Assembly (NCBI GenBank): GCA_002914805.1
Contig: JXTB01000300.1
Coordinates: 80,775-144,774, forward strand
Length of the DNA: 64,000 nt
Origin: Parasponia andersonii
Lineage: Eukaryota; Streptophyta; Magnoliopsida; Rosales; Cannabaceae
Direction of reading: 5' to 3'
Part shown: in pieces, positions 11,887 to 29,038 of the stretch
Layout of the letters: every line of letters starts with the position of its first letter
Numbering within the stretch: position 1 is the first letter of the stretch
Program-made: the position numbers and the translations under genes
Notes under the pieces: model-generated
What the model was told of the DNA's origin: nothing
What the model saw: the letters and a program-made list of their open reading frames with translations, nothing else
Databases searched by the model: none

Positions 11887-12119
11887 CTCAAATATGAATA
11901 TGGTTTAAAATCATCTTCTTAGACCTTTATTTTACTTAGTTGTAGATTATTATGACTTGGTCTCTATTTTATGTTTTGCAGACCTTGTATTAATTTAATT
12001 TTTATATTTACAAACCTTGAATTGACTTGATTGTAATATTTATTTTCTTATCTTTGTAAGAACTAATTTTTGTCCTTGTATTGAAAATGTTTCTTATCTT
12101 TGTGACAGGTATGTTTTAG

Positions 12120-12925
12120 ACTAGAGGAAATGGTAGAAAGTGATGAAGAGTTTGAGTTACAAGTTGTATGTGCATCTACTTGTGCTATTCAACATTATTG
12201 TATGACGTATATTGAAAAGACACCATGTGTGAATTCTTCTAAAACAAGTCATATATGGTTGATGGAAGTATTGAAATGAAATGAAAGTAGATGTTATAGG
12301 AAGTTTGGAATGGAGAAAAATATATTCATTAAGTTATGCAATGAATTGCAGGTTAATTATGTGCTAAAGAGCTCAAGGAGAATGTGTGCCCTTGAAATAC
12401 TAGGAATGTTTTTATTCATATTAGGTCAAGGTGCTAGAAACCAATTAAGACAATAGCAATTTCAACACTCTAGCAAGATTGTTAGTAAATATTTCAATGA
12501 AGTTTTTTATATTTTGTGTCTTATGAGTGTAGATGTATTAAAAGCACCAGACCCAAAATTTAAGGTACCCCAAAAGAGCTATTACGAGACTCTAGATACA
12601 TGCTTAATTTTAAGGTAGGTTATCTTTCAAACTATTTTTCTTTTATCTTTAATATTATAATTTATAATATAAAGATTTGTATTTTACTTTTTAGAATTGC
12701 ATTGGTGCAATAAATGGTGTACATGTAGAAGCTATACTCCAAAAGATCAAGTACTATTCATTAGGAGAAAAAGAATACCAACTCAAAATATTGTGGTTAT
12801 ATGTAATTTTGATATGTAATTTATATTTGCATATGTTGGATACGAAGACTCTAACCATAATACAAGAATATTTTTATTAACTTTACATCAACCAACCTTA
12901 AATTTTCCAAAGCTACCTCGAGATT

Positions 12926-12970
<45 letters not shown>

Positions 12971-13440
12971 ATATACTTTACTTGTTATTAAGGTTTTAAT
13001 AATTTTTTGAACATTTATATATCTTGTATTTGATAGGGAAATATGATTTGGTGGATGCAAGATATCCACAAATAAAAGGATATTTAGGACCACATGAGAG
13101 TCAAAGGACTAAGCACATTCTTCTCTTAAGAGTGTTATTGAATGAACTTTTGGAGTGTTGAAGAAAAGATGGAAAGTATTAAGAGACATGCCTAGTTATC
13201 CATTCATCATACAAGTGAAAATAGTAATCGTTACAATGACATTGCATAACTATATTTGAAGACATGCTGAACATGATCGTCATTTTGAGAAAATTAGGGA
13301 CAATCTAAATTATTGTACAAATGATCGATTAGCGACCAATATTGAAGAAGAATATCAAGCCAATAGTGCTTCAAATTCATAAGAAATAGATAACTTAAGA
13401 GATTTAAATGCTACAAATTTTAATAGGCCATAAATTTTTT
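12120..13440 (+). pseudogene. PIF/Harbinger transposase (DDE_Tnp_4) remnant
   Basis: Pieces of a Harbinger nuclease are readable in order: an N-terminal helical region (12120-12600), a core block NCIGAINGVHVEA near 12690-12730, DLVDARYPQIKGYLGPH near 13045-13095, and ERTFGVLKKRWKVLR near 13135-13180. Stops, frameshifts and an AT microsatellite (12928-12955) interrupt it. In active relatives the first block reads DCIGAIDGTH. Both aspartates are asparagine here, so the presumed first catalytic Asp is gone. The element is dead. Confidence 0.75.
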
Positions 13441-14220
13441 TTTAGCTATGTATTATTTTATATATCAACTTGATCAGGACTTGAATTATATTATGTGCTA
13501 ATTCTCATCAACACTTATTTGACTTAAGCATATTTGAAATGAGAAATTACACATCAATTTTATCCATATTATTTTCAACATTCTTTAAGTAATAAATTTA
13601 GTTAAATTATTTTCATATCAAATATTTTTAAAATAAATATTTATTTATATGCTTAATTGTGTGAAATTAAAGTCTATTAACATATTTATTTAATAGACTC
13701 AGTGACATAGTTCACTAGACACTCTAATACAATTTTTCTGAGTCACAACATTTTTCAACTACAATTTATCAAACGCTCAGTTATTTTATGCTACAATAAA
13801 TTTTTTCTTCGGCCAAACTAAAAAGTGTTTCTATTAGAATATGCAACTCTATTAAATTGGCCCTGGGAGTGTTTCTCGGTTCTTTTAATTTTCGCGCAAC
13901 ATGTCGCTCAATTAATAAGTAATGGGGCAACAATAGGTTTATTACCACAAGAACAACAGGTCGCTTTCATTTAGAAACGAACGCCAAATTTGCTTCCTCA
14001 GAATTCATTGTCGTTTATGAGATATCGTCCAATACCCTTGGTTGTTCAAAAACTGGAAAAATTTAATTGAAAGTGGGATAATGCCATAATGGTGATATCC
14101 GTTGCATCCACACGCAAGCATATGTTGTGGTTAATGGCATAGTGTCATTTCCCTCCCGTTCCTATAAGACAATGAATGAATGAAAGCAAAAGTACTGCAG
14201 GCGAAGTAAACGAGGACAAC
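13441..14220. other. Intergenic, upstream of ELF4-like gene
   Basis: This AT-rich stretch may contain the unrecognised 3' end of the Harbinger element before about 13860. After that the composition becomes more mixed and is likely promoter of the ELF4-like gene. I see no ORF with recognisable product and no clear TATA box that I would defend. Confidence 0.4.
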
Positions 14221-14223
14221 TAG

Positions 14224-14225
<2 letters not shown>

Positions 14226-14271
<46 letters not shown>
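14226..14271 (+). repeat. (GA)n microsatellite in ELF4-like promoter or 5' leader
   Basis: A pure AG dinucleotide run of about 46 bp lies roughly 230 bp upstream of the leader intron. GA/CT runs near transcription starts are common in plants and can bind BPC/GAGA factors; that function here is inference. Confidence 0.85.
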
Positions 14272-14272
<1 letters not shown>

Positions 14273-14498
14273 TGCCTGTCAATCAAATCTTATACAAACT
14301 CTTATCTCTCTCTGGTCCATTTGTCCTTCATGATTTCTGGGCCTCTTAGTCCCAGCACCGTCGTTTTTCCTAGATTCGGTTCTTTCTTTTTTTCCCCCAC
14401 ACTTTCTCGGGAAAATTCACTCTTTCTCAGAAAATTCTCTTTTTCCCACCTCCCCGTATTTGCTTTGAGACTCTCCCACCATGTTCTGTATCTTCAAG

Positions 14499-15380
14499 GT
14501 AAGACAACCAAATGCTGCTGGGTACTTTAATTATTTATACGTTACAACTGTACCTTCCTTACATGTACATAATATATGTGTTTTAATGTTAATTTTTGCT
14601 CCTATATAGTTTGAAACATGTCTTTCTCTTAAGAGTTAAGACAACTTGTTTGGAATCTGGTATAATTACTAACCTTGTTTTCAGGTTTGTTCTAGTAAGA
14701 ATTAAAATCGGTATAATTACTGTCCTTGTTTCAGTTTTGTTCTAGTAAGAATTAAAATCGAGTCTTCTGCCACAAAAAGGGGTTTTTTTTTTCTTTTTTT
14801 TTTTTTTTTTTCTGTGGTGGGTTTGACTTGGTTTTTAAGGGGCAAGAGGCAAAAACTCAAGTTGTTGAGATTCCTTTTTCTTTCAAAAATCAAATTTGAG
14901 AACTTAATCCAACTTGGAGAACAGAACACAAAGGAAAGTACCTCTTTTCAAGGTAAAAAGGGGTCTGCTTTCACGTCATAGCAATACCCATATCTGGTTT
15001 ATTTTTTCCCCCCTCATCCTTATACATTTGTCTCCTTAGGCTCTTGTTTGGTTGCTAAGAATATGGAGAAAGGAAAAGAAAAGAAAAGAAATAAAGCAAC
15101 CTCTCTCTTTTGAATTTTTGATGGATGCAATACAAGAATTAGGCATAAAGGAAAAATGCCCATATGCCATATCTTGTTCAAGATAATGAAAAATAATAAC
15201 AATAAGGTTTTGAGACTTTCTTTTCTCACACATATTTTATCCCCTAATTGGGTCTTGGTCTTTCTTTGATAAAGTACTGATAGATTAAACAAATGGGTAT
15301 GGTTTAGTTTTCTGCTTTGGTAAAGCTTTTTCATTTTTTTTTCTTTTCATTTTCATCATTTTTGAGTGTTTCTGATGCAG
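14499..15380 (+). other. Intron in the 5' UTR of the ELF4-like gene
   Basis: The donor TTCAAG|GTAAGA at 14499 and acceptor TTTCTGATGCAG at 15380 bracket an 882-bp AT-rich segment that ends 34 bp before the start codon. A leader intron in an otherwise intronless coding gene is the likely reading. A long T-rich run at 14787-14810 lies within it. Confidence 0.6.
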
Positions 15381-15414
15381 GTTAAGGAGTGGTTCTGATC
15401 GAAGATAAATTGAA

Positions 15415-15759
15415 ATGGAAGGTGGTATGTTTACAGGCATAGGAAACGGAACTCAAGTAGATGGCAAGGTTTTGCAGACATTTCAGAAGAACTTCGGTCA
15501 AGTTCAGGACATTTTGGACCAGAACAGGTTGCTAATTAACCAGATTAACCAGAACCATGAGTCGAAGATCCCGGACAACTTGAGCCGGAATGTGGGATTA
15601 ATCAGAGAGCTTAACAACAACATCAGAAGGGTAGTGGATCTCTATGCTGATCTCTCAAGTTCTTTCACCAAGTCAGTGGAAGCTTCATCCGAAGGCGAAT
15701 CCGGTGGGACTTTAAAATCCGATGGGAAAACGAGTCAGAAGAGAATTCGATCTGGGTAG
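15415..15759 (+). CDS. ELF4-like protein (EARLY FLOWERING 4 family)
   Basis: A single uninterrupted coding exon gives 114 residues, the normal size for ELF4-like proteins. The central region holds the ELF4 domain (about residues 17-92): it runs from LQTFQKNFGQVQDILDQNRL through INQINQNHESKIPDNLSRN to IRELNNNIRRVVDLYADLSS, then a Ser-rich tail. ELF4 itself is part of the ELF3-ELF4-LUX evening complex of the circadian clock; ELF4-like members are nuclear and less well defined. It most resembles the ELF4-L2/L3/L4 group rather than ELF4 proper. The start at 15415 is the first ATG after the leader intron. The neighbouring Rossmann, TRF-like and DRG genes match an Arabidopsis chromosome 1 block that also contains an ELF4-like gene. 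Confidence 0.92.
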   Translation: MEGGMFTGIGNGTQVDGKVLQTFQKNFGQVQDILDQNRLLINQINQNHESKIPDNLSRNVGLIRELNNNIRRVVDLYADLSSSFTKSVEASSEGESGGTLKSDGKTSQKRIRSG

Positions 15760-16921
15760 TTGTTCTAATTGAGCTCTCTTATTGATTCTGCACCATTCCA
15801 TTGTTGAAATAAGAAGATTATTCTGACTTCCAAAGGAAAGAACTTGACAAGAATGTGCAACTCTTCTGTATCAGTTTTTAGATGTTTGAGGCTTTGAGCC
15901 TCACTGTCAGTTTAACAGGCCTGAATTAAACATGTCTATGAATTTTAATGCCACTGTAGTTATGAGAACTTTCCTGCTGGATTTTCAATATCCCTGTAGG
16001 CTGTAATTGTTTTTAAACCATTGGGACTAGAGGTTATACGTGTTTATTAAATTGGTGTTCAATTTTGGGGTCCCTAATGAGTTCTGGGTAATGGATGGTA
16101 ACTGCTATAAATTGGAAAGAAAGCATTCATTATGACTGATCTTTAAACTAGTTTGATGAGTACTCTATTTAATGACCAATTATTGGTTAATGTTTCAAAG
16201 CAATTTGCTTAAAAGGTCATCAATCTGAAATCTGCAGCAACATAACTACCCTAATCTTTTAGACTGTCATAGAAGGCAAATATCTGATTTTGGTCTTTGA
16301 ACATTTTGTTTTTGGGGTTTTGGTAATCATTTTCTGGATACTACCTGCTTTTTAATGGGGAGCTTTCAACAACCCACTTTATTCCTTTCCCATGTTTGTC
16401 AAAAGAGAATACTCATGGTGTCTGAAGCCTATTGAGGAGTACTGTGGAGGATTGGTATATACTACTATTCTTTTAACCCCGCCAAGTTCCCTCTGTGATT
16501 CTTTCAGCTTTTGTTTTTGTTTGGATGAGTAAGAACATGCACTTCTATGTTACCTTAAGCGTTATTGAGCTTTTTGGAGTAAAATGCTTTTGTACTAGAA
16601 AGAAAGAAGCTTGGATTGTTATTATTATACATTTGATTTTGAAGCTTGAACAAACAACCACTAGTTTAGAATCTCATGCATTAAATGATTATCCTTTTTG
16701 ACCATCTTTTTTCCCTCCTGTTTGGTGGCTGTAAAAGAAAGAAAGCACTATTGCTTCAAGAGACAGAAAAGATAACCAAGCAACAGGACAAAACACCAAC
16801 GATGTATATTGTTCTAAAAGATGGAACTGGTTCGACTTTACTCATCTTTTGCTTGATTTTATTTACTTCTTTCTCATTGATTCTCTCAGAGTTTTCCCTT
16901 TTAGCATCGTAATATAGCATT

Positions 16922-16961
<40 letters not shown>

Positions 16962-18172
16962 AAGCACACACAGAGACAAAAGAACCAACTCACGTTTTGA
17001 TTGGACGATTTGCGTTTTTATGGTGGACCCATTTAACTTTTATTTCGTTTTATTCTTCACGCATTTTCTGAGAACCACTTGTAAAGTTTTTCTAGTTGTT
17101 TATAGAAGATCCATGATTACTGTGAATAGATTTTTTTTCCAACATGGCTGTCACTCTATTTGTAGTTTCAAGCTTGTTAGTCTTGATTAAGATTAGAATG
17201 AGGTCATGTCAATCAAGTGCTACATTATATTTTGTATCTTAGCTCTAATTTTATCAGTAAGTTAATTTATAAAATATTAACATTAGGCTTTACCTGAGCT
17301 GATTTATTTGACTAAAATATATGGAGGAAGCATTCATTAAAATTTTTGCTTTTTCTAAGTTTTAACTTTTATTTGGATCTTGACTCATTAGTCAGTTCAA
17401 CCTTCAAAAGATTAAATATCGTTCTAGTGACTTGAATAATTGGTGTTATGAGACCTTGTTTGGTACTTAGGTATATAACTAATAAAAAAAGACCAACTTT
17501 TCCCAGATCTCACTTGTTTCATTCATTGGACTTTTTTGGCCAAAAGATTAGAGATATTTTTTATTATTAATAATATTATTATTTTTTTGAAGGAGATTAT
17601 TAGTATTATTATTGAATAGGCTGAGTTAGTGAGTTATTGGGATTAGACATACGGGACAAGAAATGTGTGATGGCCTTAATTTTGGAATCTCATGGGCTTT
17701 TGAAAAGTATGGAGGATAAGATTTTGTTTAGATAATGAAGGCATGCTCTCCTCCTTAAGTGGTGGAATCAGACAATAAAGAATGTGAGACGTTGTCCGTA
17801 CCTTGATGTTTTCTTATATGCTTCTCTGAACCCTTTGATATTTTGTTTGATTAATTGAAGCCAATTAGAGTCTTTAAATTTAACATTATATTTTCTTTTA
17901 GTCTTATATATAAGGCCCCCTCATGAATTCATAATCACTCTTTTTTGACCCTTTGATCCAAACAATCATAAGGTATGGAAAATTTTGAATATTTTTGAAC
18001 TGTCATAAACGTATGCATCATACAGATTTTGATCATTTGCAAAAGGTAAAAGGCTACAGTCTGTCTTCAAATATTCAAAATTGCACCTCTTTTTAATCTC
18101 AACCAATTGAAAAAACATGCCAACTTATACATTACTACATGTAAAAGGAAGAGGCAAAATGAACCAAATGGG
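15760..18172. other. 3' region of ELF4-like gene and intergenic DNA
   Basis: The likely 3' UTR extends to roughly 16050. Beyond it I see no gene. A (TC)n run of about 34 bp lies at 16927-16960. The rest is AT-rich with no repeat or coding pattern that I recognise. Confidence 0.5.
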
Positions 18173-20954
18173 TCATTTGGGTTTCTGCCCTGCTTTATCC
18201 ATCAACCGGGTCAAACATTCTTTCCAATCTGAAACGTTCTCTTCTCCATTTACCGCCTATTGTCATACAGAGTCATCACTATCAATAACTTGTTATAAAG
18301 AAAGTTGAAACAAAACTCAAGGGAAGAAGGAAAAAAGGATGGATCAACTAGACTAATAAGTAATATAAAATAATATTTAAAAAAGTTCAATTGCCATATT
18401 CTGTGTTATCCTTCCTTTTCATTAACCTGGTTATTTCTGTGGGAGATTGTTCATTGTTTCTTTTATTGCCTTCTCAAGAATCACACATGATTTTTATTAA
18501 ACCAGTTGAAGTAATATACTAAAGCAATTTGTATACCTCAAATGCAAATCCACTTTGAGGGACTACATCAACTGCTTCCACACAAATAAAGGCAGCATCC
18601 TCTTTGCTAAGACTTTTTCTTGCTGCACTTCCCTGTCATGATCAAAAATCAAGTACAAGAGCTCAATCAAAAAGCTCAAAGGGTTCATTCTCCTAGTGCT
18701 TTCCAATCCAAATCCTTTAACAATGTTTTCATTTTTTTTTCTTATTTTTTGGTGAAACCAAAGCCTTGTTAAACCTTTACAATAATGTTTTACCAATTGC
18801 AATGATCAATTTACATAGCCTTCCTATAAATTACTTAACATGTTGATAGAAGTCACAAAAAGACTTCTTGTTATCGGCTCAAGGGAGAAAGGCAAGCTCC
18901 ATTTTATTTTACAGATAAATCTGTAGTATTTGCATATACTTCCAGATTATCTAGAGAGTCCAAAAATGAAAAATCAAATATTCCACTTGGATCTAGAAGA
19001 AACTGAAAGAACATGTAGAGAGATCCCATTGTTGAACAGCCTAAGTTGAACTTTGACTCTCTCTCCAATGTTAAATACCTATAATTAACATTCAGTTGTA
19101 CCTCTTCAAAGCTAAAGCCTTGCTTTCCTCCTGGATAGTCTTGTAACAAGCCAGACCTGATTATGGTGTAAGGAATTCCTGATGCTACCAGCATTGACTC
19201 CTCTTGCTCGGCAATTTTTATCGCATTGCTTTTCATAAGAGCTTGAATGCCACCGGCACCTTTATAAACAGACACCTGCAACCTAATTAAACCACATTCA
19301 CATACATTTTCCTTTTTGAATGAGTGAAGTTTCTTCCCCTACATATCCATGGTCTCCCACATGGACAAAAATAGACACAGATAGAGAGAGGTACCTGAGA
19401 CAAGAGAATTACATGTTGTACTCCTTTCAAGTTTCCAATACTGGATAAAAAGCCCTCCTGAAAAGAATCATAAGAAACACTGATCTGTTTTAGAGTTTCA
19501 GAAAAGGTGGTATTTCGAAACCATCAAGTCATATAAATAAAGAAGAAAATGACTCTCCAACTTCTCCTCTGACTAGTTTTCCATTCTTAATATAATTTGT
19601 TTGTTTCAATCTGGTATGCTTTTTAACCTAATACAAGGATAAGAAATGAATAAGTAGATTCACATATGCTTTACATTTGGGCAAATTATAGTCCGAACTC
19701 CTCTTAGAGCTTTCTTCAAGAATGGCTTGTCCCTTGAACCTCCAGCAAGTGACTGAAAAATCCAACACCATTAAGCACTAAATCAATGGTCCAAACCTTC
19801 CATAAATTGATGGAAAAGAAACATAGGGAACTAAGGTAAAATTTCTCTGTGAAAATTAACTTCATCTACCTCCACATATGTTCCAAAAGCTTCAAGTGCA
19901 GCCCGCTTATCCTTGACCAGTGCTTTAACTCGGGCTCTCTTGACAATCAATGACAATATAACCATCTACACGGGCTAAACATCACAAGGCTTAGAATTCA
20001 TCTACTCTCTAACCCAATCCTGATATCACAAACACTTAAAAGCCACAAAGCATTGCGTTAAGGTACCAACGAGCGTCAAAAGGCAAAACACCTGTCACAG
20101 CTAAATATCAAAAGGCTTATATATTGCAAAGGATTTAGATCGTTTGTCTATTTTATCTGTCTCGTATCATTTTCCTACTTTAATTTGATGATGTGATATA
20201 ATATAATTGAGTGGACACAGATAAAGACAGACACCATTGTAATATCTACTTCGTATTACAAACACTTAACAGCCAGTAAAACATCATGTCAGAGTAACAA
20301 TTCAAGGTTGTCAAAATGCAAGATGCAAATTGCAGAACACACCTGACCAATCTCACTATCTCCATCAGTTACCAAAACTGCATCCCGGGCTCCCTCTTCT
20401 TGTAAATAATTTCAAGATTGAATTAAAAAATCTTTTAAATATTTTATATAATATGTTTTTTTTTTTTTTGAAAAAAGAGCAATATGAAGGTTGTTAACAA
20501 TGGCGAACCACAATATCAGATTACCCGAATCATCGTCTTCATCTTCAACATCGGAACCATCTTTAGGGAGGAGATCAGGTGCCCCATACCATTTCCTCAA
20601 CTTAGGACCCCCTTATAGGAAAAACTCAATTAAAAGACTTGTAACTTTTAAATACTAGTACAGGACACATAATAGTGAAAAGGGTTGGAGCTATAAAGAC
20701 ATAAAGAGATAAAAATGGTAAATACCTTCGATATAGTCAAGTATTTGGTCCGTAAAGCTGATTTTCTTCTTGGCCAAGCAGCGAAAAAGAAGACGCTTTT
20801 CCATGGTACTACTGGTGGTGATGAAGCTGGAGTTGAGTGGTGTAGTGCAGCATGAGTTGTGATCAGAAAAGGCGACGAGAGAGGTCCTTAGAGAGAGTGT
20901 TGAAGGAAGAAGAGTCGCCATAGATAGACCACTCATAATTCTCTCGGTTTCCAT
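18173..20954 (-). CDS. NAD(P)-binding Rossmann-fold (NmrA/atypical SDR-like) protein
   Basis: Nine exons can be joined on the minus strand: 20954-20726, 20611-20525, 20398-20343, 19965-19870, 19752-19675, 19457-19395, 19275-19102, 18632-18537, 18256-18173. Together they give 963 nt (320 residues) in one frame, each joint at GT-AG. The N-terminus (about residues 1-65) is Ser/Thr-rich and basic, consistent with a plastid transit peptide. A dinucleotide-binding motif VTDGDSEIGQ follows at the exon 3-4 joint. Later motifs are VKALVKDK, VQHVILLSQ, SGIPYTIIRSG and PGGKQGFSFEE, then SKEDAAFICVEA, typical of NmrA-like proteins such as Arabidopsis At1g72640. Substrate is unknown. An alternative start at the internal MATLLP is possible. 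Upstream DNA contains GTCGTTT repeats. Confidence 0.85.
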
Positions 20955-25034
<4,080 letters not shown>

Positions 25035-26242
25035 ATTACTTTCTTTACCCCCTTTTAATCTTTAGCTTTGCAGTGTCCGAGTCTAGGAACAAGTTTAAGA
25101 CGTCTATAGGCGTTTTCTTTATTTCTTTTTTTGAGTCGAGAATATGGATATTTTTATTTAGTATTTGTTTCATTTTGCGTTGAGCTGAACTGGTGACTTT
25201 TTGTAGTCGTCTAATACATATTTAGTCCCCCTGTATGTTTCTGATGGATTATAAGCAAAATCAGTATCAGTTTTATCTCCGTGGAGATGGTAAAGGGCTT
25301 TTTCTTGTTTTGTTTGTTCTCTATAAAATGCATTGCCACTTGTCCATTTCGACATTGCCCAAAAAATGAGAAATAAAAACATCCTCCAATTCTGGTACCA
25401 TGCGCAAAATCCATGAAACTAGTCCTGTGTGAACGAACAACAATAAAACTAGGTGAATTTCGGGTTAGCATATAGAGCTGCCTCCTATATGTTAGATAAA
25501 ACGCCACATAGAAAAGATGATTCTTTTTTGTTATAGGTTGGTGATTAGTTACACATAGGTTTTTTTCCCAACGGCGGATACTAACAAGTCAAGTACTCTG
25601 TTTTAGTATTTTTTAAATATTATGAATGCTTTATGTTCATTTGAGTTTATCTAATGAGAATATGATAATGTATAATATATTAAGAGTAAAAAGGTGTGTA
25701 AAATAATTGACTAGTTGTCGTCTTCTTTTTTGTTGCCCCTTTGGAATATTTTGTATTTGTTTACTTTGTGAGCTTGGATCTTATTTCTTATCAAACTAAA
25801 GCGTTTCACGCATTTTGTGTAACTTTAACAATCAATTTCTTGTATTTATGGGTCATATAGAAGTACTTCAAGCAAACACATCAAGGAGGTATACTTTCTT
25901 TATTCATTTTAACTTGTGTTTTCGTAATTAGCTGCTTGTAGAATAACCTGCTTTTCATGTATGCATGAATTTTTAACAGATTGAAGAAGTTCCTAGTGCT
26001 AGTCTTGAAGCTCATTTGAAGGAGGTTTTTAATTCTTCTTCGTATTTGGAAGTGCATTTGTACTATTAAATAATAGAAGCTTCTTATTGTCACCTTAGTC
26101 TTTTCACACTTATTCTCGAAGTGATGAATCTAAGAACTTGATTGTCACTTGGCCTTGTTAATGAGTTATATACAGAAGTGTAGTTGTATTATAAATGGTT
26201 TGCATAATCAAAATCCATGATTTTCTATTTTTATCCCAAGTC
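25035..26242. other. RPS3 3' region and intergenic DNA
   Basis: The first ~150 bp are probably 3' UTR. The rest is AT-rich and I see no gene, repeat or RNA signature. Confidence 0.5.
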
Positions 26243-26365
26243 CATCATTGTCACACTTTATTGCATTATGTGAATCTTTCACACATCATTGTCACACTTT
26301 ATTGCATTATGTGAATCTTTCACACATCATTGTCACACTTTATTGCACTATGTGAATCTTTCACT
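26243..26365 (+). repeat. Three tandem copies of a 41-bp unit
   Basis: CATCATTGTCACAC begins at 26243, 26284 and 26325, giving an exact 41-bp period. The copies are nearly identical; the third has CACTATG where the others have CATTATG. There are no unique spacers, so this is a minisatellite, not an array of spaced repeats. Confidence 0.92.
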
Positions 26366-26479
26366 TTAGTTATAGCAGGCTTTTGAGTTAAGTAACAGGG
26401 TAATCACGTTCACCTCATTTTAAATTTGTGACGATGAGACTTGATAAATGATTTTACAAACACGACCACTTCAAGAAAT

Positions 26480-27760
26480 CGAGTGGTTGTTGAAATATGT
26501 GTGAAATTGTATGTAATAATGTTATATTAAACCATCTTAATCTTTTAAATTGTGATATCGTGCTTAATGAGTTTTAATTTATGTGAAATTTCACTAATCA
26601 TCGAGAAATTAATCAAAATTTAATATGATTTAAGCATATGACATCACGAATTTGTATTCTAACACGTATTATGATCCATATTTTCAAATTATACTTAGTG
26701 GAACTAAATTAGCTTGACTTTTATAGTAATTAATGGAACTTAAACCAATTGCAATATTACGCCCATGTATATATAATAGTATTTTATTGAGTGCTATAGT
26801 ACATTATTTTATCAAATTATGCTTAGCAGAATAGATTAATGTGAAATTAAGTAAATGCTGTTTTTCTAAATATATTATTTCAAAGTGCTATTTTTAAAAT
26901 ACACTTTTAAAGTGGTCATTTTTGTCATTTTTAACTAAATCTTCTAATTTCAAGGAAAAAATAACAGACCATTTATTAAAGTTAATGTATAAAAATACCA
27001 CTTCTAAAAGAATTTAGAGAAATGCTATTTTGAATATTTATTTAGGACAATATCACTTATAAAATTACCACATTTAAAAGTTAACTTAGAGAGAAATAGA
27101 ACTTTTAAAAGTTCGTTCAGAAAATATCGCTTAGTAAAGATACAAAAAAAGTGAAGAGATAGAAAATGATGAAAGATAACCAAAGAAAGAGAAAGTGAAG
27201 AGACTAAATATTATACAATATTATATTATAAAACGAATTTAACAAAATATAAATTTGCTTAAAAATTCACTGATTAATACCAAATTAACCAATTATATTA
27301 TAACTTTATCACGTGATACAACATAATAGTGTTCTGCTAAGTATTTTGATCCATTGAAGTCATCCTTTGTTGTTTGGATTAATATGAATTTTTAGTAATT
27401 AATGAAAATTTAACTGAATATAGTCTAAGTTGAATATGTGATACTATACAATAATGTTCTATAAGATACTATAATCTACTACTTAGTCAAATTATACTTC
27501 GTGGTTTAATATAAAGTGAAATGTCATCAAGAAATACAAAATAACTAATTTTATTATTAGTTGAGCATATGATAGTATATAATAGTATCATAATAATAAT
27601 TATATTAATAAACCATTAAATTGTGACATTATATGTAGAAATATTAAGTTTATGTTATATTATGTAAATAAAATACAAAACTCACACATTTAAGTCTTAG
27701 GAAAGCATGTGAAGGTATGTAACAATGTTCTACTAAGTACTCTTTGGCAATTTATGCATA
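26480..27760 (+). repeat. Degenerate satellite-like array, ~125-140 bp monomers
   Basis: A motif of the form ATGTGATACTATATAATAATGTTCTACTAAGTACT recurs in decayed form near 26494, 26633, 26760, 27307, 27431, 27562 and 27702; adjacent copies are 124-143 bp apart. Between monomers a second motif close to TCAAATTATGCTTAGTGG also recurs. The segment around 26870-27200 does not fit and may be an insertion with short (C/A)ACTTTTAAA(A/G)G motifs. Composition is very AT-rich with no ORF. Confidence 0.55.
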
Positions 27761-29038
27761 GTAATATAAAAATAATGTTAATTCTTGTTAATAGGTTTAT
27801 CCAAATCTAAACTACACATTAAATTATTTTATCACATTCGTGAACATATATAACTAATTTATCACATAATTTTGTATACAAAATTTTAATCCTACATAAA
27901 TAATAACACCATAGTGTAATTTAATGTTATTAAATGCGAACTAAATAATTAAAATTTTAGATTGAATAATTCATTGAATTATAAATCAATATGCATGCTA
28001 TAATACATTATAGATAATAGGTGTTTGTTATATTTGAAATAAGTTTGTTCAATTAAATGAAGTTAGACAAAAATTTTGTAATGTTCCTTTGAAAATATTT
28101 CAATATTTCTTTGAAAAATAGAGGAAAACAACAATAAAACTTGCTGAAACTACAACAAATCTGGTTCTTTTGGTGGTCGAAAAAGTGTTCCGAGCTACCA
28201 CAAAAGAATTTACTAGCAAAATTACCGTCTTAGCCCCTAATTCTATATTTTTTTGATTATTTTGTTTACTTGATTTACAATATTGCCCCCTAAAAGTCAC
28301 TTTCCCAATTTCAAAAATCAGTTGTGAAAACGTGAGTGATTTATTTATTTTTAATCTTTTTGTGAGGTATAAGTCCCTCAAAAATAGTAGGACGGATAGA
28401 ATGATTTACCATAGAATTTTATCAAAACATTTTGAAATGTGGCAGATTTGAGTCCAAAGAAAGAATCTGATGATTGGCAGATTTTTGTTTTTTTTTTAAT
28501 TATTATTTTAACAACGAGTCTAATTTGTATTTATTTTAAAGATTAAATACTTAGAAACCCCGAAGTGGCCGCACTTACCTTGGGCCTGCCGAGGGTGCGG
28601 AAAGGTCCAGAGTGTGACCAAACCAAAGGACGCAAGTGCGTCACCTCACTCCGGAAGTATCCGGACTCCAAAACCCTTCTCCTCAATTTAGTTAATAGCA
28701 GCTTTCGAGTCCGGAACCGTAAAGAAAAGATAAACAAAGCGTACTAATAAAGCAAAGGCAACTCCTTCTAAAAAAAAAGAAAGGAAAAATTGACTACGTT
28801 ATACAACTCAGTTCAGTTGCACGCACGCGCGCACACTAATAATCCAATTCCATGGGATTGTTATTCTCATAAAATTCGAAGTTTTGTGCCACAAAAGCTT
28901 GCTTCTTTGCCTAATTCAACTGGCTCACTGACTCGGCTTTTCCCCCAGCTCAACTCAGTCGCTGGCGCTCTTCTATTCGAATTCACCCACTCGCATCGAT
29001 CGAGTTCGAGTCTGAGTCCTCTCTACGCCGCTCCTATG
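27761..29038. other. Upstream region and first leader exon of TRF-like gene
   Basis: 27761-28540 is AT-rich and without recognisable features. 28560-28700 is GC-richer and probably promoter. The first noncoding exon likely lies within about 28800-29038, ending CTCCTATG before a GTGAGC donor. No TATA box that I would defend. Confidence 0.45.

Noticed and set aside
16756..16971. Open frame with Glu-Arg repeats
   Set aside because: It is a translation of a (TC)n microsatellite.
26243..26365. Regular short repeats that might suggest a CRISPR array
   Set aside because: Units are contiguous with no unique spacers, in a plant nuclear context.
28100..28381. A 93-residue minus-strand open frame
   Set aside because: AT-rich chance frame without domain or conserved context.
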